From positions 4,563,225 through 4,627,224 of the forward strand of contig JAJEKV010000078.1 in assembly GCA_021234155.1 (NCBI GenBank): a stretch of DNA of 64,000 bases, read 5' to 3'. Each line of letters begins with the position of its first letter. Within the stretch, counting starts at the first letter, position 1. Positions 1-9,855 of the stretch are shown here, piece after piece. The position numbers were made by a program, and so were the translations under genes. The notes beneath the pieces are model-generated. The model searched no databases. It was not told the DNA's origin and saw nothing but the letters and a program-made list of their open reading frames with translations. The DNA comes from Isoetes taiwanensis (lineage: Eukaryota > Streptophyta > Lycopodiopsida > Isoetales > Isoetaceae).

Positions 1-123
1 AAAGAAAATAGGCGCTCTTTTCTTTTAAGCCTAGACTTGATTACAAGTTAATAATTAATAATTAAATGACAAGTTTATGTCCATATAAACCATGTATTAT
101 GCAAAAGACAAGTTCAAAATATT

Positions 124-337
124 GTTACTATAGAAACAATATCAAAAGAAATTGCATAAGGTAATAGACATTACCACAAAATGTAATATTTTTGGGTTGC
201 CCCTAGGGGGGACAAACCCTCGTTTATGTTGTTACTATAGAAACAATATCAAAAGAAATTGCATAAGGTAATGGACATTACCACAAAATGTAATATTTTT
301 GGGTTGCCCCTAGGGGGACAAACCCTCGTTTATGTGG
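124..337. repeat. 107-bp tandem duplication
   Basis: Two adjacent copies of a 107-bp unit start at 124 and 231, each beginning GTTACTATAGAAAC and ending with a near-palindrome (GGGTTGCCCC then GGGGGACAAACCC). The copies differ at only a few positions, so the duplication is recent. The near-palindromic end also occurs alone near 3425, so it is part of a dispersed repeat. Confidence 0.85.
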
Positions 338-1132
338 GTATGTGGGCATATTCAAGTATATATCGGCATATACCGCATCTGTTGATATTTGCTAAAAAAC
401 TGGCTGGCTTTCAGAATGTTTCGGTCATCCAACCTCTCTTGAACAGCTGTATGGCTTCTGCACCTCGGATTCTGCCCTCCCTTCCGCGCCTTCCTCCCAA
501 AAATAGCCACCCCTCTTGTTTGAGCTTGCCTGAGATTGAAAACTTGTGCCATTTTACTATCTCCCTGTTTCCTTTTCTACAAGCTCTTCAAATGACAGGT
601 GGGGCTGACAAACAAAATGCAAGATCAGATCATTTTCCTTCTGATCTTGCCCAAACATTACGATTCGATTCTCGCAACCAACACCGGGTTTGTTCTTTGG
701 ATTTTACCACGAATTGCTCCTTTTGGCTCAAATTTCCTATACATGTTCCTAGTACTTTGAAAAGGCATTGCTGTTGTGCAAGTGGATGGGTGGAAGCGGA
801 ACCAGGTATCAGTTGTTTATAATGCCTTGCAGACTTGCCTAGCTTTGCTTTCTCCTGGGGCATGTGACCTTGGTGTATTTTTGTCATACAATGCTAGGGT
901 TCCAACGTATTTTTGTACTCATCGCATTCTTGAAGTTGGGGCAAATTCTCCTCAAAGGTTAGCATTTCCATATACTGTAACTAACTTGCAATTTCTGTTT
1001 AGATTATGACGCATCCTTTATAGAGCATGCATTAGCATATATTCACCACTAAATAACTATGCCTTGACATGTCAAAGCCTGGATAAGCAAAATTAGTACA
1101 GAACCACACCTTCAAAGCAAATTCATAATCTC
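338..1132. other. Unassigned sequence
   Basis: I see no recognisable gene here. A long open frame at 259-822 begins inside the tandem duplication and has no domain-like pattern. The stretch ends where PPR-like coding similarity begins. Confidence 0.5.
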
Positions 1133-2697
1133 ATGGTCTCCCCTTGCAAGGCTGGGAATGTTTCTGAATTGTCTATCAGTGTTTGCTGCTTAGCCATGAA
1201 CAATCTATCGGTCACGATTATTGCAGGATATGATAACAATAGAAAAGGTCTTCTTGCATTGGCTTGTTTTCGATATATGCAGCATGAAGGTCTAGAACCT
1301 AACAAGGCCATATTCCTCGATTGTGTTGAAAGCATGTAGCGATATTACTTCCAAAGAATATGGAAAATGCATTCATGAGCAGATTATAGAAAGCGAGGCT
1401 TGACTCTGATGTTGTCTTGGGAAGCACTCTTGTATGTATGCAAAATGTGGGGATTTGGATATGGCATGCAAAATCTTTGGACAATTGTCTAATTTGGATG
1501 CCATCACATGGAGTACAATGACAACCGAGGATATGTTCAAGATGGAGAAGGCTCTCTTGCTCTTGAATATTACAGTGTATCTGTGAGAAAGTTATACGAC
1601 CTACTTTGGTAACTTTTTTGAGCATTTTCAAGGCCTGCACAATGATTGGTGCCATAGAACAGGGTAGGTGTATTCATGAACACATAATTCATCTAGAATT
1701 CCACTCAAGCACAACTTTGGGTAATACTCTGGTTGATATGTATGTCAAATGTGGGAGCGTAAATGAAGCAGATATGGTCTTCAGTGGATTGCCAAATCGA
1801 ACCTTCGTGACCTGGAATGCGTTAGTTGCAGGATATGCCTATTTTGGTAAAGACCCTGCTTTAGAATGCTTTGGTAAAATGAAGCATGATGGCATAAGGC
1901 CGGATGTGGTAACATGGGCTACATTGATTGCAGGGTTTGTTCAACATGGTGAAAACTTGCTTGCTCTGGAATACTTCCAGAATATGCAGAATGAGGGCAT
2001 AAAACCAAGCAAGGTGACATTTTCAAGTGCATTAAAGGCATGCTGTAATTTAGGTGTTGTAGAGCAAGGCAGGTGTATTCATGAGCAGATTATGGAGAAT
2101 TCATTGCAGGAAGACATTGTTATTGCAAATACCCTTGTTGATATGTATGCTAAATGTAACAATTTTCCTGAAGCCTGTGTAATTTTTAACAAATTGACAA
2201 GTAGGGATGTTGTATCATGGAATACGTTGATTGCAGGATATGCTCAACATGAGAAGGGGCTTATAGCCCTGGACATGTTTGAAACCATGCAACTAGAGGG
2301 CATAAATTCCTGCGAAGTCACGGGCCTAGTAGAGGAAGGCCACTGGTATTTCAGAATTATGAAAGAACAAAATGGATTGGTACCAGATATGGTCCATATT
2401 ACTTGCCTGATGGATCTCCTTGGCCGGGCAGGACATTTCAGAGAAGCAGAATCTATATTTCATAAAGTTCATGTGGGACCTGATAGTTGCTTGCAGTTGG
2501 CTTTACTTGGTGCTTGCAATAGTTATGCTAACATGGCGCTAGGAAGGCAATCTTTTAATAATCTTATTCATTTGGATGCCTCTAGTGCTGCAGCGTATGT
2601 GCTCATGTCAAACATTTATGCAAATGCTTATATGTGGGAGAATGTTAATAAAGGATCTCTTGAGGCTATAAATTTAAATAAATGTTCTCAAGAATAG
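1133..2697 (+). pseudogene. PLS-type PPR protein, decayed
   Basis: PPR proteins of this class bind organellar RNA, usually for editing or processing. The 3' part, 1606-2697, is an open frame of 363 codons with P, L and S type repeats: segments such as LVDMYAKCN, DVVSWNTLIAGYAQHE and RCIHEQIMEN recur at about 35-residue spacing, then an E-type stretch near residues 290-345 (ALLGAC, YVLMSNIYANAYMWE). The 5' part, 1133-1605, shows the same repeats only when read in all three frames (for example KACSDITSKEYGKCIHEQ, then YAKCGDLDMACKIF), so it has several frameshifts and a stop. Between EGINSCEVT and GLVEEGHWYF roughly a dozen residues usual for the family are missing. The protein ends abruptly within the E region with no E+ or DYW domain. 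The family call is firm; that it is dead rests on the broken 5' half. Confidence 0.85.
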
Positions 2698-3424
2698 GAG
2701 TATAGATCGACCTTGCCTTGAGGATTAATCACCTTTTGCTGACGTTTCCCAATTTTTACATGGAAATTTTTCCAGAGACCATATTGTCATACAAGTAGGA
2801 TTAGAAAAATTCATACAAACATACGTAATATGTGCCATGCAACACTTCTTTTCTTGTAATTATGCAAAACAATGTGGAAAGAAGGGAGGAAAACAGGGAA
2901 TTTGATTCACAAAGTTTAGCTCTCAATATCAAAGTCGCTTGTAGAATTTGAGGTATTGAAAGAAGTAAAATTTATATAGAAACATGGTAAAAAATAGGGA
3001 AGGATTTGGAATTTATCAGTGAGATTGAAGCCAAAATCCATCGCAAATCATTTACAAATAATAGGAACCAGTTTCTATAATCAATTAGGCTTGCATTTCC
3101 ATAAAAGATGCTGAGTCCAAGATAAAAACGTGAATCAAAATATAAATTTGCTGAGAAAATTGTTAATACCCACCCACTTTATCCATTTCAAATACAGCCG
3201 TAGACTAGAGCTGACCAGGCAAAGATGATGTCACAGAAATGATTTGCATTTGGACCTTTATAAAATGGTGATGGCTAACTCCAAATTGCATGCAGCGTTT
3301 CTATGACTGGAATATGGTTCTTGATAACCTTGGTAATGGAAGATTGCATTGCCAAATAGCCAAAAACCTTCAGATTGGAAAACACATAAATATTTTTCAC
3401 TGCTAGAAAAGAAGCTAGTAGTAA
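2698..3424. other. AT-rich spacer
   Basis: AT-rich sequence following the PPR relic. I find no coding pattern, tRNA or clear repeat. Confidence 0.5.
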
Positions 3425-3515
3425 TTTTTTGGGTTGCCCCTCAGGGGGCAAACCCTCGTTTATGTGGGTTTATGGCATATCCAAGTATATGCCGGCATAT
3501 GCTTAGGATATGCTG
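3425..3515 (+). repeat. Third copy of the GGGTTGCCCC repeat
   Basis: Matches the sequence at 296-400 (near-palindrome, then CTCGTTTATGTGGG and a run of ATATGCCGGCATATG-like sequence). It is a separate, more diverged copy, so the unit is a dispersed repeat, not just a local tandem. Confidence 0.65.
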
Positions 3516-3645
3516 GTGACTGCTCTAAACTGGTTGTTGCCAGTAAACTGGCAGTCAGCATACAGGGGTTTGGCCCAAGAGCAAAATCTTCAGCGATTAT
3601 CTGGCACCGGGCTGGTCTGAACTGATGTAGTAGGCATTTGAATGG

Positions 3646-4056
3646 GTGGCTGCATTTGAGAATGCAAAAGGTTCATTTCGTTTTATGGCCCTGCACTGTC
3701 CTCTGGTTGCTAGAAGTGGATATTTAAAGAGGCTTATTATAGATTGTGCTGAGACAGAGCTTCCGAGCAATTTTCCTGGTGGAGAAGAAGCATTTGAATG
3801 GGCTGTAAGTTTCTGTTACGAATCCACAATTTTGATCAAGCCCTAAAATGCAGCAGCCCTAAGATGTGCTGCAGAAGTTTTAGAAATGACAGAGGAGCAT
3901 GGAATAGAAAATTTGAAGCAAAGATGTGATATGTATTTGCTTCATGTGGTGCTGCAGAGTTCGGTAGATACTATTCTTGTTCTTCAGAAATGTGACCAAC
4001 TAGTATTACCAAAGCACGAATTGGCTCTTTTTTACCACTGGGTATTCTATTCATAA
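3646..4056 (+). pseudogene. NPH3/RPT2-type BTB domain fragment
   Basis: NPH3-family proteins are plant BTB adaptors for cullin-3 ubiquitin ligases acting in phototropin and auxin-related signalling. In one frame the segment reads PLVARSGYLKRLI, then FPGGEEAFEWAVSFCY, a TAA stop at 3844-3846, and, still in frame, AALRCAAEVLEMTEEHG, ENLKQRCDMYL and SSVDTILVLQKCDQL. These are hallmark blocks of the NPH3 BTB region and the start of the linker. The start of the BTB fold and the whole NPH3 domain are missing. No intron interrupts it, which fits a captured or retrocopied fragment. The in-frame stop makes it a pseudogene. Confidence 0.8.
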
Positions 4057-4500
4057 TATTTGTATACATTCACTAAGAAAATAAAAGCATGTATTCATAC
4101 AGGGCCTGTACAATTTCCATTACTGATGTAACTACACGAAGCATTCTTCATGAATCACTAATGTGTTTTAGACAAAGAACATAATCACGTCAATCCCAAT
4201 TGGTCTAGGCACTGAGCTTCGCAAGCCTCTTCTTGGTCCATATACAATTCATAAACAAAAGAAAACAAAACAACACAAAACAAAACCCCCATTCAAACGA
4301 TTAATAAGCCTTCACACATGAAATGATCTAACAAGAACCATGAAAACGAAACGACAACAGGAAACATGAAAACACACTTTTCGGCCACCGGAGGGCAACC
4401 CGTCGTGCGCACCACCTTGTTTAATTAGCAATAAGTGCACATACACATGAACACGTAGACATCTATAGTATCTTTTCATCAAATAAACAATTTTCATAAT
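4057..4500. other. Spacer before retroposon
   Basis: No gene recognised. The sequence is interrupted at 4501-4514 by the target-site copy of the retroposon listed next. Confidence 0.5.
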
Positions 4501-4791
4501 ATCAAAGATTTCACCCCAGGTACACAATTGATGGATGCCTTGGAGAGGTGTTTAAGAAAGTACACGTGCATACATATGACTGTGAGGCTACCTTTAAAGA
4601 GGTAGTTTGGGGAACTTTCATCAAGCTCTAATGGTAAAAGGTCTTCAATACCATGCAAAAGGTTGAAGGCCGACTCTGTAGCTACCCCCTCTTCAAACTT
4701 GTGCAGGACAGTGTCTATTTGCTATATAGTCATGTAATATTCACTCAATATCAATAGAATTCTTAAAAAAAAAAAAAATCAAAGATTTCAC
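4501..4791 (+). mobile_element. Short retroposon with poly(A) tail and target-site duplication
   Basis: The 14-mer ATCAAAGATTTCAC occurs at 4501-4514 and again at 4778-4791, flanking about 263 bp that end in an uninterrupted A-run (4765-4778). This is the structure left by LINE-type target-primed reverse transcription. Inside, AGCTCTAATGGTAA and, about 35 bp later, AGGTTGAAGGCC resemble tRNA-type A and B boxes, so a SINE is possible, although about 110 bp precede the box A candidate. A processed copy of a short transcript is the alternative. The perfect duplication implies a recent insertion. Confidence 0.75.
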
Positions 4792-4851
4792 AAATTACCT
4801 AGAACAATGCAGCGAACATAAACAAGATGGTCTACTTTGCTAGGTGGTGCG

Positions 4852-4970
4852 AAAATAGAGTTACCCTTGTTATGGATCATGGCACAATCATGACCGTTGG
4901 TTATTCTATGACATGAAATCACCAACTCCTGGGATTGCACACATTAGCCTGATAAGGGTAACTCTATTTT
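4852..4970. mobile_element. Small fold-back (MITE-like) element
   Basis: A perfect 17-bp inverted pair, AAAATAGAGTTACCCTT at 4852-4868 and its complement at 4954-4970, encloses 85 bp without coding potential. Weaker complementarity (CTAGG motifs) extends outwards on both sides. Family unknown. Confidence 0.6.
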
Positions 4971-5010
4971 TACTCAGCTAGGTAGGTAAAAGATATATGT
5001 ACTTAAACCA

Positions 5011-5511
5011 TAACTAACACATAACTACCATTAACATATAACTAACACATAACTAACACATAACTACCATTAACACATAACTACCATTAACATTAATTAA
5101 CTTAAACCATTGCATCTAACATTTTTAAATTACAATCCCCCTGAAACCCCCTTTGGTTTGGGTGCATATTCACACGGGTGGTTACGTAGGGCAGCGAGAG
5201 CCCCTAAGAACTTACATGTACAAAATTAACACTATTAAGTACATTCTCTCAAACCTTATAGTATTTTATAAACCTTAATATACAGTATACAAAAATTTGT
5301 ACATGCATACCCCACAAACGAGGATCGCTATGTACGGTCCTGATCTTGGAATAAAGGGCAAATATGCCCATCCGACAGCTCTCGTTGCCCGGAGTAACCC
5401 CCCGTGTGAATATGCACCCAAACCAAAGGGGGTTTCAGGGGGATTGTAATTTAAAAATGTTAGATGCAATGGTTTAAGTTAATTAATGTTAATGGTAGTT
5501 ATGTGTTAGTT
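5011..5511. mobile_element. Long-armed fold-back element
   Basis: About 105 bp from 5071 is the exact complement of sequence ending near 5511, and weaker pairing continues inwards to about 5201 and 5379. The non-paired loop (about 180 bp) is AT-rich. Left of the arm the end motif TAACTACCATTAACA is repeated in tandem between 5011 and 5095, as if the terminus had been amplified. It is a non-coding fold-back transposon by structure; no target duplication is evident. Confidence 0.8.
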
Positions 5512-6774
5512 ATTGTATCAAAAAAATTTTTGGGCCCTTCGGGCCCTTAGGGAAACAAAGAGATGGCAACATCAACACACCACAACCATTGGCTGTGCAC
5601 TTAAGGGCAAAACTAAAACCACAACCATGTAAACAATTTCAATGGCGATGATGTGATATGGCAACGTGCCCAACAAGATTACCTATATATATGGAAAACT
5701 TCGTCGGTTGCGAATTTGGTAGTGCCACCTCAATTTATAAAGTCTTGCCAATTTAGTAGTGCCATTGAAGGCTGCCATGAAGGAACTCAATTTTCTTTTA
5801 AATAAAGTTCATCATATCTTTTAACAACAATCTCCATCACCTCATATTTTATTCCCCTTACTTCATATGGGAATTAATAACTGAAAAGGTCACATGAAGG
5901 TCAACAAATATGAACATATTTTATTCCCTGAGTATTTACTAGCAGAGCAGGAAAAACTAGTCACTGTTTATGCTTCATTTATGCTTCAGGAAAGAACATT
6001 AAATGTTGGTGCAAAGGATGCATTAAAACATCATCTATGGATATGGAAATGACGAGTAATATAAAAAAAAAAATGACAATGGTCACAAACCATTGAACAG
6101 ATAGATAAGTAAGAAGAAAATATGCAACACTGTAATATAAAGCCAAAGTGTAACGTGGAAATGAAGCCAAAATGTCTCAATAATCTGTTGAACTACTTTA
6201 CTCTATCTCTTAGAAATATCGTGTGCTTCTAAATAAGAATAATTTGGACGACTATGACTGGAGACTGAACCACCGGGAGCATAGGTGCTACGCCCTCCCA
6301 CACAGAAGAGAAGAATTTGGCTGCTTCCCCAAATCTTCTCACCATGCCACACTTACTAGATATGTAGCACAACTGGCTTAAACTGGAGTTGAAAAGTATA
6401 ATGCAAAATCCTCAAATTAATTGTTACAAAGAACCAAATAGGTGCTGCATACTAGGTAGAATCAAATCTTTCCCTTTGCAATTATGTGGCTTTCCAAGAC
6501 CTGTTTGATTCTCTGTACAGTCAAAATGATTCTATGGTTCCTGTCAAATTGTGAAATTTCCCCTTTGAACAGATTTGTTCAAGGCACGTGGTCGCATACC
6601 TCTAGCTTCATCTGCACACCTCTAGCTTTTGCAATTGAATGAGCTAAAAGCAAAGATGTAAGACGACATTAGTGTAACGGCAGAATATCAAGGTATGGCA
6701 GGTTTGGATATTGAATTAGAGGCAACTACAAAATTTTGAAACTGGTCTTGTAATCTGCAACAAAGGCAAATGCT
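5512..6774. other. Spacer with a GGGCCC hairpin
   Basis: Apart from a compact hairpin near 5533-5550 (GGGCCCTTCGGGCCC), I see no gene or repeat here. Short open frames have no recognisable pattern. Confidence 0.45.
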
Positions 6775-7348
6775 CAATTTTTAATCAGATAAAGAATTGG
6801 GTTATATTTACCCTGCCTCGCATCCACGTGATGCAACATGGGATCTGCAGTATCCCTAGCAAAGACACCAAGAAGAAAACGTCCTTGCAAAGAACAATCC
6901 AAAAACAGTAACCGAGCTTCTAACTTAATAGTGCCTGTGCAACCATCTTCATGCACGTAAGAAATCCCACATCATTGTTTTCGCCTCGCAAAGATATTGC
7001 CAAACAAAGCTAGCTGCAATTTGTACAATTTATAATATCAAGCTCATTGCAAATGGTGATTGTAACTAGCATACTATGGCAGCTCCCAAATGTGAATCGA
7101 AGCATGTCTATCTACATATCTATTTGTGATGAATATACTCTCTTAGAACCATCTATGAATTTGAGATTTTGAAGCACTTTGGAAGCTTCATCTACGGGTT
7201 GGGCGGTCATGGCAGCCATATTTACGTACAATTGCTCCATTGCTACCGCCTTAAGTTGAACGAAACTAAACGCTAAATTCAAGCTTGGAATCTTAAATTT
7301 GATAAAGCGAAAAAACCTTTACCTGGATGTGGAGGCGATTGCTGCCAT
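6775..7348 (-). CDS. Possible small spliced gene, function unknown
   Basis: On the minus strand an ATG at 7348 begins a 26-bp exon (MAAIASTS) ending at a GT donor (7322). A 57-bp intron ends with TTTAG, and the frame then stays open from 7265 to a stop at 7112, giving about 59 residues including MEQLYVNMAAM and DEASKVLQNLKFIDGSKR. Alternatively splicing continues into a second open stretch around 6945-6826, which reads like real protein (EARLLFLDCSLQGRFLLGVF, then DTADPMLHHVDARQG followed by GTAAAT). I could not join the two parts with a clean acceptor. I do not recognise the protein. The 171-bp duplication at 7454-7772 lies directly upstream. Confidence 0.35.
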
Positions 7349-7453
7349 TGATGTGCTCACAAGCAAACCCTATAGCCCTTAGCCAAATATGGTAGATAGA
7401 ATGCTGGTTCTTTATTCCAAGAAACGGATTTGGATTCTCCGGATGACAGAAGC

Positions 7454-7772
7454 TCGCGGGCGTAACCCGACATGGGAGCTTTTCATGTCAAACCGTTGGA
7501 ACAATGAAGAGACGAAAGCAAATGTAAGAGGCAAGCAAACGTAAGAGACGACGGTTTTGAGAAATCTTGCCGCCACTCCTTCCTATAAGCCCAAATCCAT
7601 ACCTCGATGGATTCTCGGACAAAGTCGCGGGCGTAACCGACATGGGAGCTTTTCATGTCAAACCGTTGGAACAACAGAAGAGACGAGCAACAGAAGAGGT
7701 GAGGAACAGAAGAGACGACGGTTTCAGAAATCTTGCTGCCGCTCCTTCCTATAAGCCCAAATCCATACCATG
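7454..7772. repeat. 171-bp tandem duplication
   Basis: Two copies start at 7454 and 7625 (TCGCGGGCGTAAC) and run through TATAAGCCCAAATCCATACC. The copies differ by small indels in an AGAGACGA-rich segment. It lies just upstream of the possible minus-strand gene start at 7348, so promoter duplication is conceivable. Confidence 0.85.
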
Positions 7773-7856
7773 CTATAAATCTGGCTTAGTCTGCCAAGAT
7801 AGACCAAGAAAATCGATTGGAAGCTTTTCTTTGCCTTCGAAAAATATGAAGCACAG

Positions 7857-7946
7857 AACCTTGTATCCTTGCTCGAGCTCTAAAACCCTAAAATGCCCTT
7901 GAACCTTGTATCCTTGCTCGAGCTCTGAAACCCTAAAATGCCCTTG
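7857..7946. repeat. 45-bp tandem duplication
   Basis: Two nearly identical 45-bp copies (AACCTTGTATCCTTGCTCG and onward) start at 7857 and 7902 and differ by one base. Confidence 0.85.
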
Positions 7947-8164
7947 CTCGAGCTTTGCATGTTTTTTGTTTAGGATGCGTTAAAAAACCATGGAAGCAAC
8001 CATTGGAAAAATGACACAAAAAGCACCATGAACTTAAGCGCACTCTAGATATACGCATTAGTACGTCCCACAAAATACGGCCTTCAAATCATATGAAAAC
8101 CATAGAGAAAAACGTATAAAATTACAAAAAAAACCCCTGTTATTATGCTACATATTGGGGCCTC

Positions 8165-8957
8165 AACGCCTAAAAGCCTGGCCGGGCAGGAAAGAGAGCT
8201 CGAGTTCCGCCAGATGGAATGTGCGGGAGCACAAAAAGGCCCAAGTGTAAACGGAGGCGATAAATCCACAGCCTCGACAAGACCTTGACGCATGCTTCCT
8301 CAGTGAGCTATGGGATGCCAGCATCCTTGAACAGGTCAAGACGGCACATTATCAATGCCACATAAATCCCAGGTTGGAGCGGGGCCCGTAATGCTACCTG
8401 CGCACTCATCTACCCATGAAAAAGCGTAGATCCATTGCCTCTATCCGCACAGGTGCACACCATCTCCAGATTGAGACAGGGAGATGGGTTGGAGAGCTGC
8501 GTCAGGAGAGGCTTTGTCAACATTGCCAGGTTGGAGCTGTGGAAGACGAATGTCACACCCTTCAGAGTTGCCCAGCATATATGACATTCGGACACGGTAT
8601 GCTGAGCTGGTCCATCCTGGCCAGCCCATGCATGAGATGCTGAGCACGAGCTCGGTACGGAGGTTGGGCTCATACATTCAAGAGATTATGGATCGTCGAG
8701 ATCAGTTTGGCCCTCGGGCACTTACCTGATGCATGTACATATTTCTGTCTATATTTGTATTTGTTTTTGTATTTGTACAGTTTGACAGCGAGCCTATTCC
8801 TGTCATGGTTTTTCCCCCAAACAACCCTTTAGGGCAGGGAGGGGTTTTTCTTTAACACGGACAGTAATACGCTTGCTGCGCCTTGGTCTCCGTGGACGAT
8901 AAAAACTCTACTCTACTCTACTCTACTCTACTCTACTCTACTCTATTCTATTCTATT
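8165..8957 (+). mobile_element. LINE 3' end, frameshifted
   Basis: Around 8416-8580 the frame reads SIRTGAHHLQIETGRW, then CQHCQVGAVEDECHTLQSC, the C-terminal zinc-knuckle region (CxxC...H...C) of LINE reverse transcriptases. After a one-base shift the neighbouring frame gives RTRYAELVHPGQPM and ends DRRDQFGPRALT followed by TGA at 8729. Upstream coding similarity fades through stops. The 3' UTR runs to a pentanucleotide tail (ACTCT)n at about 8905-8957, which replaces a poly(A) tail. The polymerase domain is absent, so this is a 5'-truncated dead copy. Confidence 0.75.
8905..8957 (+). repeat. (ACTCT)n microsatellite, LINE tail
   Basis: About ten ACTCT units, the last ones changed to ATTCT. 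It follows the LINE 3' UTR directly, as the tails of some LINEs do. Confidence 0.85.
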
Positions 8958-9101
8958 CTCATATATTCTTGTACCTTCTTTGGTTTAAGGAAAGACCTCA
9001 TAAGAGTATACAAAATAAAAAAATATTCATATTCTTTATTCTTTGCTTATAGAAGGAAGACCTCATTTGTGGCCAAAAAGCTTCATTGCATTTAAAAGAT
9101 G

Positions 9102-9765
9102 CACTACAAAAATGTTGCCCTATTACGACGTCTATTACGACATCCAGACGCCGTTTAAACATCGATGAACGTCGACAAAACGTCGATAAACGACGCCTGT
9201 AACGACGTTCGGACGTCGTTATACGACATCACGTCGTCGTTATTCACGTCGCAACTGCGGCGTTGGTTAGCGACGACAGGGCGTCGTTCAACGACCACGT
9301 GCACACATGGCTGATGCCACGCGGCCTAGCGTTGCCAACGCGGCCGCTAATTTGGCTGACGAGCTGGCGACGTCGTTCGTCGACGTAAACGACACGTCGA
9401 CTGCCACTGTGCGGCGTTCCAGCGTGGCGTCGCCAGCGCACCACTGACATGGCAGACAGCTGGCGACGTCGTTCGACGATGCTAAGTGACGTGGCGGCCA
9501 CTATGTCAGCTGACGTGGGGGACCCTTTGCCAGCACACACGCTGACGTAGCAAATGTCACCTTCGTCGATTAACGACGTCAGACACGTGGCTATCAGCTG
9601 ACTGGCCATGCCAGCTCATCTCGCCCGCAGTGCACGTGGCAGCCACGTGGAAATGTCGTTTAACGACGTGAGGCACGTGGCTGCCACGCTGACTGGCCAT
9701 GCCAGCTCATCCCGCCCGCAGTACACGTGGCAGCCACGTGGAGAGTCGTTAAACGACGTCAATCG
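9102..9765 (+). repeat. CACTA left end with subterminal repeats
   Basis: After the terminal CACTACAAAAATGTTGCCC come many copies of ACGACGTC, GTCGTT and TCGTTTAACGACGT in both orientations, mixed with a repeated GC-rich block around GCCACGTGG and TGACTGGCCATGCCAGC (9600-9740). Subterminal arrays like this bind the TNPA-type protein in known CACTA elements. Confidence 0.75.
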
Positions 9766-9855
9766 AATTTTGAAAAAAAAAAATAGAAAAAGTACAAGAA
9801 AAATACTGATTAAATATTAGTATTCGATATAAATAAGCGTTATTATTTAATATCA

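Noticed and set aside
259-822. 187-codon forward gene
   Set aside because: It starts inside a tandem repeat, has no recognisable pattern and overlaps equally long frames on the other strand.
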